A stretch of 64,000 nt of DNA from Rhinopomastus cyanomelas. Its lineage: Eukaryota > Chordata > Aves > Bucerotiformes > Rhinopomastidae. The notes beneath the pieces were generated by a model, which was not told the DNA's origin, did not search any database, and worked only from the letters and a program-made list of their open reading frames with translations. The translations under genes and the position numbers were made by a program. This document shows positions 45,388 to 57,627 of this stretch, in pieces. Position 1 is the first letter of the stretch; each line of letters starts with the position of its first letter. Location of the stretch: positions 186,001 through 250,000 of the forward strand of contig VXBP01004363.1 in assembly GCA_013400115.1 (NCBI GenBank). Reading direction: 5' to 3'.

Positions 45388-47965
45388 AAGTTTTTGCTGA
45401 TGTTACTTCAGAAAGGTTTTGAAAAGGCTATGAGGGTTTTAGGTGGGTTTAGTGGATCTGCCTTGACCTTGTGGGCAGTACATGTACAAATCAGTGCCTG
45501 GAAAGACCAATTATTCAATGCAGTTAGTGTATGAATTCCTCTGAGAAATGAAGACCTTATTCTGCAAACTGCCACAATGAGAAAGTTATTCTTAGATCAA
45601 GATCCAAGTATCTTGTTGTGGTTTCCTTACCTCATCCCTACTTGCTTTTGAATCTGACTGGTTTTGTGTCCCTTTGTTTTTCACCATAGCCTACTACCTC
45701 AAGGAATCTGGAGTCTGAAGGGCATTACATACTCATTCAGCAAGTCTACACATGTCTCTCAGACTAATTTCTGAGCAAATAGTCTCAAAAGCTAAGAAGG
45801 TTTTTAGCCCTGCCAGCAGTCCATCATGTTTTCACTGTGATAGGACTTTTTACTGCTGTGTAAGAGGAAAGGAAAGGGATTGTAACCGTCCTTTCACAGA
45901 GACAACAGGTAGAAAAATGTGACAGTGATAGATACAGGGGATTTCAGATAAGTTGGTAAGAGGGGAATCCCCTCAATTTTATTCTTATTACCTAGAAATC
46001 AGCCACATATATAACATGGCTGTACAAAACACGTGTTGTGTCTGCGGCTTTATTGAGAACATGACATTTGGTTTGGAATCTCAGCTCTAGACAAGCATCC
46101 TGGACAAATTTCAACCAGATTGAATCTGAGGACCACCCTGACAAACCACGATGTGGGGAGAGAGGCTGGGTTTCAAATTGCTTCTATGAAGACACTTCTG
46201 AATCTGACAAGAATCCCCAACCCACTGTCTCAGGCAATAGCTATTGCCAACCACCTGGACACCTTCAGACACGTGTGCTCCCGTGCTTTGGGTTGTCAGT
46301 AGGTCTTGCTTTTGAGACATGACCTGTGTTTGATCCCAGAATTAAGAGAGAAAATTACAGAATGAAAATCTAGGCAGATGGAGAACAAAATAAACAAATA
46401 TACTAACTTCAAGTCTAGTTGATCAAACTGCTATTAGAAGCCACAGAGCTGTGTGCAGATACACTTGACAGCTTGTGACAGGAGCGTGCCCAAGCTGGCA
46501 TAGCATTGGGGCACCTTGTGCTGAGATCCTTGCCATGTTTGTCAGGGCTCTTTGACACTGCTGTATCCCCACCTTGATTATTTCATGCCACAGATACAGG
46601 AGTCTTATAAACAATACATCATCATAAAGTCAGATGAAGGAAGGCACAGGATCACTGTCATTGTTATAAGTATCCATGAATATCAAATTTTAGCAGAGCT
46701 GGCAGAGAGAGCACATTACCCCAAAAATTATCCAGGCCCTACTCTCTAATATCTGTGGATACTGAATGCCAACAGACACAAAATAAACTCTGATGCAACA
46801 TACGAAAACTCAGTTCACTATGTGCAATATCAGGACAACAACAGACTGAAGTCTGCCATTGATTAAACCCTGCCCAGCTCATTAAACACACCAGCATGGT
46901 GTGGGGGAAAAAGGAGTGAAGGATTGGGCAGCCCTCGTTTTGCCTATGTGGAAAACCTCTGTGAGAAGGCTATGGTAGCTTATTCCCCAAAGTCTCAACA
47001 TCTCTGCATTTCTTCCCTTGGTGAGAGTTTCCCCTTTGCAGAGCAGGCATGAGAGACACTGAGAGTGCTGCGGGGTATCTGGGATCAGGGAGGTGCCTCA
47101 GCCCTGATTGAGCCCCTCCAGCAGACATGAGCCCACAGGCTGGTGTGCTCCAAAGTGCTCCAGGAACATAGCAGTCCCAAGAGGAATCCTGGTTCCTGCC
47201 CCTCAAATAGAGGCCATCTGAGAGACTAGAGAGCATAGGAGAGACAAGTGCTGGGGTGGAACTTTTTGCTATTAGTTACTGAGATTTTTGTTCAGTATGA
47301 GAGGCAGGGTAAGGAGAGTAAGAAGAGGTAGTGGCTCAGAAGAAAGAAAAGTAGTTGAGGAGACAGGAGGTCATACAGGATGGAGTGGAATGGGACAGTG
47401 GATCTGGCAAAGAAAAGAAAGCTGGGAAAACAGAAATGAAAGCTGAGTGAAAGATCCTCTGTAGAAAGCTAAGGTGGAGAAAAGCAAACTACAGCTGAGG
47501 AGATATGTTCAGCACACCAAATTCCTCCAGGTGAGAAGGCCCTGAAGTGTGCAACTGCATTGCTAAGGACGTGGCTAGGTCATTTATCATTTCCTAAGCC
47601 CCTAGCTGGAGAAGTCCTCAGAAGAAATGAGCAGCCTCACTGTCAAAGCTGGAAGCCCAACTATGTGAACAGCTCCCAAGCTCAGTGATGAACCAGATGT
47701 GTGTTGACTGCACATCAACAGGTTATCTCATAAATCTCCTGCAGTGCTGACCACGAAATCATAAAAAGGTGTTATTTTCCTCTGAGGTACTTGCATCCAA
47801 CGAGAGCAGGGAGGAGCTCTGATGCCATGAATCACACTGTCAACAAATTTCACATCTTTGCAAGTCTTCAGGATGGTTTGGAAACAGTAGGAAGCCTCCT
47901 ATTTCTTTCTAAAAAAAACGTAATATGTGCTTTTTAGCATACGGTGCCTCATTTAGCCTGTTCCT
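45388..47965. other. Unique sequence
   Basis: No gene or repeat supported. Short frames around 46070-46320 and 46970-47236 have no domain and overlap frames on the other strand. Confidence 0.5.
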
Positions 47966-48130
47966 TGGAACAGGATGCCCAGGGGGATTGTGGAGTCTCC
48001 TTCTCTGGAGACGTTTAAGACCCTCCTAGACGTGTTCTTGTTCTTGGTCTAGGTGATCTTGCTCTGTCAGGGGAATTGGACTAGAGGATCTTTTGAGGTC
48101 CCTTCCAATTCCTAATGATTCTATGATTTC
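47966..48130 (+). mobile_element. CR1 type B tail
   Basis: Starts in the last ORF2 codons (GGAACAGGATGCCCAGG, GGAGTCTCCTTCTCTGGAGA) and ends with GACTAGAGGATCTTTTGAGG and ATTCTATG. Strongly 5'-truncated. Confidence 0.88.
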
Positions 48131-48267
48131 ATAAGCTTGTAGGCTGTCTTAATAAATTACTTATGCAAATAATTCACTTAAGCCACTACACAGCTGTTAA
48201 ATTGTATGCAGTCAAGTTACTGAGAGACTTTGCTCTGTCCATCTTTAGAGGATTCTGTATCCATCTT
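48131..48267. other. Short unique spacer
   Basis: About 140 bp between two CR1 B copies in the same orientation. Nothing recognised. Confidence 0.5.
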
Positions 48268-48739
48268 TACAGAAGGACATGGAGCTGCTGGAGGGAGTCC
48301 AGCATAGAGCAACGAGGATGATGAAGGAAGTGGAGCACCCCCCTTATGAGGAAAGTCTGAGGGAGCTGGGTTTCTTTAGCTGGGATGAGACTGAGGGGTG
48401 ACCTCATTAATATTTATAAATATGTGAAGGGTGGGTATCAGGAGGATGGAGCTAGGCTTTTCTCAATGTCATCTAGTGATAAGAGGCAATGGGTGTAAAC
48501 TGGAACATAGGAGGTTCCATATAAATATCAGAAGGAACGTCTTCTCAGTGAGGATGACGGAGCACTGAAACAGGCTGCCTAGTAAGGTTGTGGATTCTCC
48601 TTCTCTGGAGATGCTTAAAGCCTGCCTGGATATGTTCCTATGCAACTTGGTCTAGGTGATCCTGCTATGGCAGGGGGATCGGACTGGACTATCTTTCGAG
48701 GTCCCTTCCTATCCCTGGTGTTCTGTGATTCCGTGATTT
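48268..48739 (+). mobile_element. CR1 type B, 5'-truncated
   Basis: Carries the ORF2 end from the KELLEGVQHRATRMMKEVEH-like codons to VFLCNLV-like codons, with several small deletions that break the frame (loss of bases near 48385 and 48480). The tail is GGACTGGACTATCTTTCGAG and ATTCTGTGATT. Confidence 0.9.
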
Positions 48740-49110
48740 GTCTTTCAGGAATTTATGACGATATTTACAATTCCTAAGACAGATGTTAAAACACATAGAC
48801 TAGTAAAACATACAGCGATGTATCTGGATATGGACATGTTTAAACAATGCTAACTGCAGAAGTCATGAATTATTCTTCAAATAGAGTTCATGGCCCAATT
48901 TAATTCTACGTGAAGGATGACACTTAATGATAAGGATTCATTTGTATCAGATCAGTAATGAGATCTCATTAAGAGACCAAACTCATTTTCTGAAAATTTG
49001 TCTCAGCTCCTGTTCAACATGCCCTGCATTCAGCTTCGCTGCACCAAGGTACACAAAGTGAGATCTATACTTTGTCTCCAGGGAAATTACCTACTCATTT
49101 AAAACTAAGA
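48740..49110. other. Unique sequence
   Basis: AT-rich. Nothing recognised. Confidence 0.55.
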
Positions 49111-49322
49111 TGCCAGAGTTTTAACCCCCGTGGGCAATTAAACACCACCCAGCTGCTTACTCACTCCTCAGCCCATATCTCCAGCAGGATGAAGGGGAAG
49201 AGAACTGGAGGGGTGAAAGTGAGAAAATTCATGAGCTAAGATGTAACAGTTTAATAATAGAAAATTACTTAGAATTGCACTGAATTACTTAGATTGCACT
49301 GAAAACAAAAAGAACAGAGTAA
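49111..49322 (+). mobile_element. ERVK-like LTR, 5' part
   Basis: Begins at TGCCAGAGTTTTAACCCC, which corresponds to the TG-type start of a common avian ERVK LTR, and continues with GGTGAAAGTGAGAAAATTCA, then AACAGTTTAATAATAG. It is interrupted at about 49323 by a minus-strand CR1. The second part lies at about 49598-49948. There is no retroviral coding sequence. The assignment rests on recall of the family, not on a search. Confidence 0.68.
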
Positions 49323-49597
49323 AACCATAGAATCATTCAGTCTGGAAAAGAGCCTCAAGATCACCAAGTCCAACCAATAACTGTACTCTACCAAGTTCAC
49401 CACTAGACCAGATCTCTAAGCACTACATCTAAAGGACCTTTAAACCCCTTTTGGGATGGTGACCCAAGCCTCTCCCTGGGCAGCCTGTTCCAGTGTCTGA
49501 CTACTCTTTTAGTAAAATGTTTTATCCTAGTGTCCAGCCTCACCCTCCCCTGGTGCAGCGGGAGGATCTTCCCTCTTGTAAGAGACAAGAAATCTGA
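49323..49597 (-). mobile_element. CR1 type H inserted in an LTR, minus strand
   Basis: The minus strand is open at 49403-49588: GKILPLHQGRVRLDTRIKHF, TKRVVRHWNRLPRERLGS and terminus VVLRDLV. The plus-strand tail side is ATAGAATCATTCAGTCTGGA then AAAGAGCCTCAAGATCACCAAG. It splits the ERVK-like LTR, so it inserted after it. The same type recurs at 60482-60650. Confidence 0.9.
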
Positions 49598-49948
49598 GAA
49601 AGAAAAGTGCTGCAGATGAGAACAATCACTTAACCAATACCCAGCCAGTCCCTAAGCAGTGGCCTGTCTGTCAACCTTCCCCCTAGTTTAGTGGTGGCCA
49701 TGACACCCTATGGTGTCGGATATCCCTTTGGTTTGTGGGGTCAGGTGTTGCCTCCCAACTTTTTGTGTATTCCCAATCTCCTCACTGATGGATTAGAGCA
49801 AGAAGCAGAAAAGGCCATGACTCTATGTAAGCACTGCTTAGCAATGACTAAAACACCCCTGTATTATCAACTGGTTTTTTTCCAAAAACTTAGCCCCCCA
49901 CCAGATACTATGAAGAAAGTGAACCCCACTTCAGCCCAAACAAGCACA
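49598..49948 (+). mobile_element. ERVK-like LTR, 3' part
   Basis: Continues the LTR beyond the CR1, with GATATCCCTTTGGTTTGTGG, TGTAAGCACTGCTTAGCAAT and GACTAAAACACCCCTGTATT. It ends near AGCCCAAACAAGCACA, a CA-type terminus. The open frame starting at 49691 is a chance frame through the LTR. No gag, pol or env sequence flanks it, so it is a solo LTR or LTR remnant. The 6 bp on either side (CTAAGA before and CAAGAA or AGAAGA after) are not a clear target-site duplication. Confidence 0.75.
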
Positions 49949-50387
49949 CAAGAAGAAGTAGTGCTCAATTACCATGAAAATTTAATGCTCTTGCCGAAGT
50001 ATTTCATAGCAGTGTCAGGCCGAATATACACAAGGGCAGAAACAAATATTCAACTATGAAAGCCCATATTTCTTCTTCTCTCTCTCAAACAGAATAAGAA
50101 TATTTGACTTCATGATTAGAGGCTCATTATTACTTGATATTCCTACTTTAAAACCTTTTGGTCTCTCCTTCTGCTGATGTTCCTTGGCTAGGGAAGGGTC
50201 ATTGGGTGAGAGAGAAACTGCTGCTGCTGTATGTTAGCCCTGGATACAGGCAAAACGGACAATGGTACAGAATATTAGTGAATAAATATATTATCAAATA
50301 TTCTCTACAGAAACAAAATATGTGACTTCGGTTTTACAAGGAAATCAGACCAGTGTGTAGAGGCTAACAGGCATAAATCGGAGCAAA
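49949..50387. other. Unique sequence
   Basis: Nothing recognised. Confidence 0.5.
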
Positions 50388-50541
50388 AGTGGTTCAATTT
50401 GAATATAAGGAAAAACTCTGAGTGTCTCTGAAGACATTCAAAACACACTTGGATTTGTTCCTGTGTGATCTGCTCTAGAAGACCCTGATCAAGCAGGGGA
50501 CTCAGACTAGATGACCTCCAGAGGTCCCTTTCAGAGACTAA
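50388..50541 (+). mobile_element. CR1 type G 3' end
   Basis: Starts at GGTTCAATTTGAATATAAGG, has a small deletion after GGAAAAACTCTG, then reads CTTGGATTTGTTCCTGTGTG and ends with GATGACCTCCAGAGGTCCCT. It is a degraded ORF2 end plus 3' UTR. Confidence 0.85.
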
Positions 50542-50847
50542 CAAGACAACTTTGTTTTCCTTACCTATATCTTCAGCAACACAAATATAAGTGATCGAAA
50601 AGAGACAAATTTCTAAATACAGAATTCTAGATTTATTCTGTGAGTTCATACACTCAGGTATACTTACAGTTAGGAAACATTTTGGTTTATGTTGCCCTGA
50701 TTTCTGGTTTTTTTAGAGAAAAACAAAACCCCAAAACCTGAACCAAATACAAACCACAAGGACAACCTCACAAATAGTAGTAGTATTTCTGCAGAATCAC
50801 TGCGTCCCTGTGCAGCTCTCTTCTAAGTCTGGTTCTGTCATCTAATA
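50542..50847. other. Unique sequence
   Basis: Nothing recognised. Confidence 0.5.
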
Positions 50848-51269
50848 ACATTTTGGAACAGGTGTCATATGAGGAACAGCTGAGAGATCTGGGGCTGTTC
50901 AGCCTGGAGAAGAGGAGATGGAAGGGAGACATTAATGTTCTCTACAACTACTTGAAAAGAGGTTGTAGAGAGGCCAGGTTCAATCAGTTCTCCCCAGTGG
51001 CCAGTGACAGGACAAGGAGAAATTGCCTTAAGCTGTGCCAGCGGAGGTTCAGGTTGGATGTCGGGAGGAATTTCTTTCCTGAAATGGTTGTCAGGTATTG
51101 GAACAGCCTATCCAAGGAGGTGGTTGAGTCACTAAACCTGGAGATGTTTAAGAGAAAGGTAGCTATTGTGTTGGGGAACAGGTTTTAGTGGTGCTGACAG
51201 AGCTACAAAAAGTTCAACTCAATGATCTTGAAGGTCTCTTCCGGCCAAAACTGTTATGTGATTCTATGA
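50848..51269 (+). mobile_element. CR1 type E, intact C-terminal frame
   Basis: The ORF2 end is open for 111 codons (50853-51188): VSYEEQLRDLGLFSLEKRRW, NVLYNYLKRGCREARFNQFS, RNFFPEMVVRYWNSLSKEVV and MFKRKVAIVLGNRF. The tail is GATCTTGAAGGTCTCTTCCG and GATTCTATGA. 5'-truncated. It is the best E copy. Confidence 0.93.
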
Positions 51270-51777
51270 ACATCTCAGTGTTCTAGTGTATCTTCATCTG
51301 GATGGGCAATTTGCCTTTAACTCAGAAGACTTGAAGGTCTCAGCCTGAGTTCAAAGCCACACACTTTGCTAATCAGTGCAGAAGATCTATGATTTCACCA
51401 GGAAACATTAGGTTCAAAGTACTTGTAAATCACTTTAAAATTACAACAAGTGAAGAAGACAAACAGGCATGTTTCTAGTGACTTTTTTGGCAATTGTTAC
51501 TCATTATTCACAGAAAAATGCAGGTTCAGCTGAAGAGACTCTCAATCTACCTTATGAATTGTTCAAGATAATTCTTACCAAAAGAAATCACACAAAAACA
51601 CCAACACCACTACTTCCTCCCTTATGCTTTGCCTTATCTTCCCCTTTTCCTCTGAAAGAATAGTCTGCTCTATTTACTGGATGAAAGTCAAAGGGACTCT
51701 TCACCAGCGCACTTTATCCATGTGATGTAAATTTTTCAGGGTGAGGACTCTGAGATATACAGCTGTCTAACAATTCA
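51270..51777. other. Unique sequence
   Basis: Nothing recognised. Confidence 0.5.
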
Positions 51778-52176
51778 AATCATAGGAACAGAGACGTTAA
51801 GATTGAAACAGGCCTCCAAGACCATCCAGTCCAACCATCAACCCAAACCCACCCTGCACACTAAACCCTGTTCCCCAGAGCCACATCTACATAGTTTTTG
51901 AACCCCTCCAGGGACAGCCACACCACCCCCTCCTTGGGCAGCCTGTTCCAACCCCTGACCACTCTGTCAGGGAAGAAATTTGTCCTGATGTCCCATTTAA
52001 CCCTCCCCCGGCAGAACTAGAGGCTGTTTCCTCTTGTCTTCTCCCTAGTGACTTCAGAGAAGAAACCAGCTCCTACCTCTCTATGACCTGTAAAGAGTCT
52101 GTAAAGAGTGATATCTGCCCTCAATCTCCTTTACCCCAGACTAAAATGGTACAATATCCCCCTCTTCTCCTCACAG
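51778..52176 (-). mobile_element. CR1 type F, minus strand
   Basis: The plus strand shows GCCTCCAAGACCATCCAGTC then CAACCATCAACCCAAACC, CAGGGACAGCCACACCACCC and the far ORF2 region CTCAATCTCCTTTACCCCAG. The frame on the minus strand is broken by indels. It contains an 11-bp tandem duplication CTGTAAAGAGT (52088-52109). Confidence 0.88.
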
Positions 52177-54097
52177 TAATGTAGCACTAAACTATGACCA
52201 CGCTGTAGCTTTGATACTCAAAAAGATAACCACTGAACTAAGCCTTTTAGTTTACCCTCAAAAAGATTCTAGTGAAATTGCATAGTCCTCACAGTAATTT
52301 TAAGCTCACAGAATTGGTTTCCTTTTCATTCTTGGTTTCTTAGAAGTTCAGAAGTAGTTTGTGAACCATCTGGGGTCAAAGAAAATAATCAATTAAAATC
52401 ATGGTTGCAAAACCTTATATTTGCCTTCATTTTCAGAATTTAAAAACTATACACAAAGTATTTTACATCTTTCCCTCTCAGGTGGCATTTTCATTTCAGC
52501 TTTAGCTTCCAGTTATTTCTTTTCAGCTGAAACCACTAAAATTCCCTTGTTTTCTTTATTTTCTTTAATTGATTCTAATTATTTGCCTGCAGTGGCCTCC
52601 ACCTCACAAACCTTTTTCACATCCTTCTTGAAACTGAAGACACGTGACGAAGAAATACACTGGATCAGCTTGAGATAGACCACAATGAATAAGTTCAAGA
52701 GTTGTGCTGCTTATTCTTAGTTGTAAATAAAAAGAACAACACTAAGAGTGTAGAAATCCCAGTATTACTAGTCTCTGTGTCTAAGGAGCTGTAAAAGAGA
52801 GCATTCAGATTCAACAGGTAGAAAAATTGGGTCAGGGCAGGGCATGAAAATTTCAAGGCTCTTACTTAAAGGCCAGATTCAGTAGGGTACTAATCACGCT
52901 GGAAATGGTAATGAAGTTCCTTTAGGTCAAGACACATAAAGAGACTTCCTTAGCTGAAGGATTCCCACAAGGATTCATGAAAGTCCAGTGGGACAGGAGG
53001 TTCAAATGACTAGATTTGTGATGCATAAATGTCAGTTTGTGTGGGTCTAGCACTTGCCTAAAAAAGCAAAAACCATTGGGGGAAAAAAATCTGATGGTGA
53101 TCCTACTGCTTATGAATATATGTGAAGTAGATGACATTTTCATTGAGAAACTGGCATTTTTTCATCTCTCTGTTTTCCAGTGACTAACACAATGATTTGT
53201 GTAACTTAGGAGTTGGTGGAACCTTGCCAGAAAGTTCAATGAGTTTATCTGTTTTCATCTGGGAAACATACTGTCAGTTCCTATTGCGTCTCTCCAAGTT
53301 GAATATGCTTCCCTCATTACAGGTGAGATGCTGATGTTACTTTCCATGATTGCCGGTTCAGAGCTGTTCATTTGACTGTGGAGAAGTCACTGCACTACTG
53401 CTGTGCTGGAAGGAAATTCAAACACAATTCCAAACAACTTGCACAGATGCTTGTTTGCCTGTGTCTGCATAAACAGAAGCTTGACTTTCCATTTTACTTT
53501 TTTTAAAACATAGATTAAAAGACTGAGAAGATGTTGTCACATGAGTGGTAATTTCATATTTTTTTTGCTGTTGAGTGAAAGCACTTTAGTATTCCCGTAG
53601 CAAACAGTTCTAATCAGTTCCCATTCCTTCGTTGTATTTCTGGAAATTCCAAAGTACTTGTTTCAGCAGTGAACTCCTCTTTACGTGTCTCATTCTGCGT
53701 ACAGCAGAGTCTTCAGCTGGTACTTTAGAGACTACAGATCTACATCCAGGATGTTTGTAAATTACTCCAGAGATAGCAACTCATTCAGAGCGTTGTTATT
53801 TCCTAAGCTACAAAACTCTGTGTCTTACAGTTTTTCTTTTGTTCCACAGCTTTTTGAACAGGAATGCCATTTGCACGAGCAGATCACCAATACCTATAGT
53901 CTTAGTAAAGCAGGAAGTTAGACAGCTGCTCTCTTTCATGGAGTGTAAAGAAACAGGAGTAGGTCCTGAGAGAGAAAAGTGCTTTTTCTTTAAAAACAAT
54001 TTCACAACCATTTTAGAAGAGGCTGGTGCCTCTTTAAGTACTATTCAGGGTAAATACAGAAGGTCTGACAACTTCTGGAAAAAAATAAGGATACAAT
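52177..54097. other. Unique sequence, 1.9 kb
   Basis: AT-rich. No gene or repeat supported. Confidence 0.5.
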
Positions 54098-54772
54098 CAT
54101 GGAATCATAAAGCAGTTTTACAGTTTTGGCTGGAAGAGACCTTCAATATCATCAAGTCCAACCTCTTGGTAGTCCTATCAGCACCACTAAACCCTGTTCC
54201 CCAGTGTAACAGCTACCCTTCTCTTCAACACCTCTAGGGATAGGGACTCAACTCCCTCCCTGGACAGGCTGACAGCCATTTCAGTAAAAGAATTCCTCCT
54301 GACATCTAATCTGAACCCCCTCTGGCACAGCTTAAGGCCATTTCCCATTGTCCTATCACTGGCCACTAGGGAGAACAAATTGGACCTGGCCTCTCTACAA
54401 CCTCCTTTCAAGTATTTGTAAAGGGCAAGAAGTTCTCCCCTCTATCTCCTCTTTTCCAGACTAAACAGCCCCAGATCCCTCAGCCATTCCTCATATGACA
54501 CCTGTTCCAAATCCTTTACTAACTCGGTATCTGTGTCTGTTCCCTTGCCATCCCTTCAATGTCCCTTTTGTAGTGAGGGGCACAGAACCAGAGACATGAC
54601 TCGAGTTGTGGCCTCACCAAAGCTCAGTGGAAGTGAATGATTCACCTTCCTGCTTGTGCAGGCAACGTTATTGCTTATCCATGCCGGGGTGTGACTAGCC
54701 TTCTTAGCCAGCTGGGAACACTGCTAGCTCATGTTCAGCTGGTCTTCTCTTAACACCTCCAGAAGTGTTAAA
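54098..54772 (-). mobile_element. CR1 type E, minus strand
   Basis: On the minus strand the C-terminal part is open at 54187-54411: KGGCREARSNLFSLVASDRT, GNGLKLCQRGFRLDVRRNSF and RRVAVTLGNRV. Further upstream, frame-broken codons cover the RRATRMI-like region and the segment before it, up to about 54772. The plus-strand tail is TTGGCTGGAAGAGACCTTCA. Confidence 0.92.
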
Positions 54773-54941
54773 TGATCAAAGAAACATGACTGATACAGAA
54801 CACCCAACATAAAACAGCTAGGCTAATATGTAGTCAGCACAGTTTACTGAATGCAACAGGTTCAACAAAATCTAGCACAGACTAAGATTGATTAATACAG
54901 GAAATAGAGTCAGCAAAGACTTAGTTCTGAGGAGCTAATAT
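54773..54941. other. Short spacer between two minus-strand CR1s
   Basis: About 170 bp. Nothing recognised. Confidence 0.5.
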
Positions 54942-56760
54942 TATAGAAGCATAGAATCTTTAGAGACTGGAAGGGACCTTGAAACATCATCAAGTTCAAT
55001 CCCCCTGACACAGTAGGATCACCTAGATCAAGTCGCATAGGAACATATTCAAGTGCGTTTTAAGTGCATCTGGAGAAGGAGACTCCACAAACCCTTGGGG
55101 TTGTATCCACTAGATACAGCCTCCCAGCTAGACTCTGTGGCATTTACCACTGCTCTCTGGCTTTTACCCTACAGCTAGTTCACGATCCATCTCTCCTGTC
55201 CTTGATGTGCCTGGAGACATCATCAAGGATAAATTGTTCTTGGGATAGAGATGAGGCTGACTGGTCTATAGTTACCTAGGTCCTCCTTTCCCTTTTTGAA
55301 GATTGGTTTGCCATCCTCCTGTCACCAGGCATCTCTCCTGATCCCCATGACTTAGGGAGAGTGGCTTAGCAATGACTTCTGCAGTCTCACTTAGAACACG
55401 CAGATGCATTGCATTAGAGCCCATGGATTTATGTGCATCCAGTTTGATCATGTTATCCCTAACCCATCCTCCTCAACCATAACAGGCTCCTTTCTTGTCT
55501 CAACTTCCTCTGGAGCCTAAGCAGTCTGGGGCTTGATATCGAGACAGCCCCCAGAAGTACAGACAGAAGCAAAGAAGGTGTTGAGTATCTCTGCTTTCTC
55601 TGTATCCTCTTCTCCAGGGCACCCACCTCATTCAGCAGGTGGCCTACACTGCCTCTAATTTTAGGTTTACCTGCAATGCCCTTTCTGTTGCCCTTGATCT
55701 CTCTTGCAAGGTTTAATTCTAAGGACGCCTTGGCTTTCCTAGTTCATCCCTACATTCTCTCACCAGAGTCTTATAATCACCCCAAGTGGCCACCCTCTCC
55801 TTCCATGACCTGTAGGCTTTCTTCTTATTATTCAATTTGCCCAGCAGCTCCCTGTTTAACCACACAGGTCTTTTGGCTTCCTTTCTTGACTTCCAACCTG
55901 TTGGGATGCTCTGATCTTGGGTTTCAAAATAATGGTCTTTGAATGTTAACCAACTATCTTGGGATCCTTTACCTGCCACTACCCTGTCCCACGGAATTTC
56001 CCTCAGCAATTGCTTGAAAAGGCCAAAGTTAGCCCTACTCAAGCCCAGGCTTGTGATTCTGCTACGTATTCTGTTTCTACCACACAAGACCCTGAACTCC
56101 ACCATCTCATGGTCACTGCACCCAAAGCAACCCTCAACCTTCCCTGTTTCAACCAGACCTGCCTTGTTGGTGAATGCAAGATCCAGTAGTGCTCCTCTCC
56201 TAGTGGGCTTTTTGACCATTTGCATCAGGAAATTGTCACCAATGCACTGAAGGAACTTCCTGGATTGTGGGTGGCTGGCTTAGTAGGTATTCCAGCAAAT
56301 ATCAGGGTACTTAAAATCCCCCATGAGAACCAGGGCCTGTAGCTGTGAGGCTGCTGTCAGCTTCCTGTAGAAGACCTCATCAGATTCCTCATTCTGATCT
56401 GGTGGTCTCTAATAGACACAACAGTGTCACCCATCGCATCCTGACCCTTAATCGGCACCAACAGACTCCCAACTCTCTCTTCATCTGCCCCTAGACAGAA
56501 TTCAATACATTCCAGTTGCTCTCTCATGTAAAGAGCAACTTCACCACCTTTCCCTCTTGATAAGGACATAGCTATCCATGACCACATTCCAGTCATGGCA
56601 GCTGTCCCACCATATCTCTGTAATTGCCACCAGATCATATCACCTAGTGGTCCCTATTATGAAACCCGGAGCAATGTGCTTTCAGTGTAAGTACTTCTGC
56701 TTGTATGTTTCCCCTGAAGATGGCTTACATTGAAGAGGGCTATAACATGCCATTTGATCC
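54942..56760 (-). mobile_element. CR1 type B, long copy with two internal deletions, minus strand
   Basis: From 3' to 5' along the plus strand: B tail and last ORF2 codons (54942-about 55098), a jump to RT codons for the SQRIVVNG-WRPVS region (to about 55190), a second jump to RT N-terminal codons (YRPVSL region), then the linker and endonuclease up to about 56760. The FADD box and most of RT are gone. The 5' edge is uncertain. Confidence 0.9.
55719..56638 (-). pseudogene. CR1 type B ORF2 remnant: endonuclease end and linker
   Basis: Minus-strand blocks: GKGGEVALYMREQLECIEFC (56357-56638), then the catalytic region reading MGDFKYPDICWN, then VKKPTRRGALLDLAFTNKAG and GCSDHEMVEFRVLCGRNRIR with the SDH end of an APE-type endonuclease, followed by the linker RKEAKRPVWLNRELLGKLNN and WGDYKTLVREC (55719-56225). 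The GDFN motif has Lys for Asn (codon at 56310-56312), so the nuclease would be dead. Confidence 0.88.
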
Positions 56761-56782
56761 CACCAACATTCAAATGCACTGA

Positions 56783-57042
56783 CCACAGGCAGCACCCATT
56801 CATGAAGCTGCCAGGGAAGCGTTAGGTTGGATGTTAGGAGGCTCTTCCTTAAGGAAAGGGTGGTCAGACCCTGGAATGGACTGCCCAGACCATGGAGTCT
56901 CCATCCCTCGAGGTATTTGAGGACAGACTGGCTGTGGCCCTTAGTGCCCTGGTCTGGCCAGTGTGATGATGTTAGGTCGCAGGCTGGGCTGGATGAGCTC
57001 AGAGGGCTTTTCCAGCCTCAATAATTCTGTGACATTCTGTCA
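56783..57042 (+). mobile_element. CR1 type D 3' end
   Basis: Starts near CACAGGCAGCACCCATTCAT, joins GAAGCTGCCAGGG after a small deletion and reads LGWMLGGSSLRKGWSDPGM-like codons. It ends with the tail GATGAGCTCAGAGGGCTTTT and CAATAATTCTGTGAC. The ORF2 end is frame-broken. Confidence 0.9.
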
Positions 57043-57627
57043 TAAATACTTCCCAGGCAAGCGTGAGATGAGAACATTTAAGCCCAGCTCTTAAGCTGCA
57101 TCAAGTAAGTAAAATTTTACTCATTTTTTCCCTAGTTACCCTCTTGCAGCTATTTTCATGAACTGTTTTTTGTGTAAAACATCTCTTTGGTTTCACCAAG
57201 TTCAGTCCAGAAATCCAGTGCTGCCTACTACATGAAGACATTTAGTTTATTGCATTGTTTCCTCAAGATGGCAGAGAAGGAGTGTAAGAAGTTCCTGAGA
57301 AGAGATAGGAAAGAGGAGGTCCACAAAGCTCTAGCATCATGGTGAAAAACTGTTCATTAAGCTCGAAGGGTGTAGATGTATCCTTGGATGATAAGGCTGT
57401 GAAAGTTTGAAAGTAAATACGGTGATACCACTGTGATATCTTGATTTAGGGCTTTGCAACTAATTTTGTTTTTCATTAATTAGTCAGTGAGTTAGCCCTA
57501 GATCTTTGTGTCAGAGGTCAAACGTACACTGATCTCAAACCTTTCTGATTCCTGTGTGACAGATACACGTTCAGGCAAGTCAGCTGCTTCAGACAAGCAT
57601 CCAAATCTCAGAATACTCCTCTGCACC
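57043..57627. other. Unique sequence
   Basis: Nothing recognised. It ends with GCACC (57623-57627), one half of the LTR target-site duplication. Confidence 0.55.
57623..57627 (+). repeat. Target-site duplication, left (GCACC)
   Basis: Exact match to 58345-58349 across the LTR. Confidence 0.75.

Noticed and set aside
49691..50059. 122-codon plus-strand frame as a possible gene
   Set aside because: Most of it lies in the ERVK-like LTR, which is non-coding. The frame is chance.
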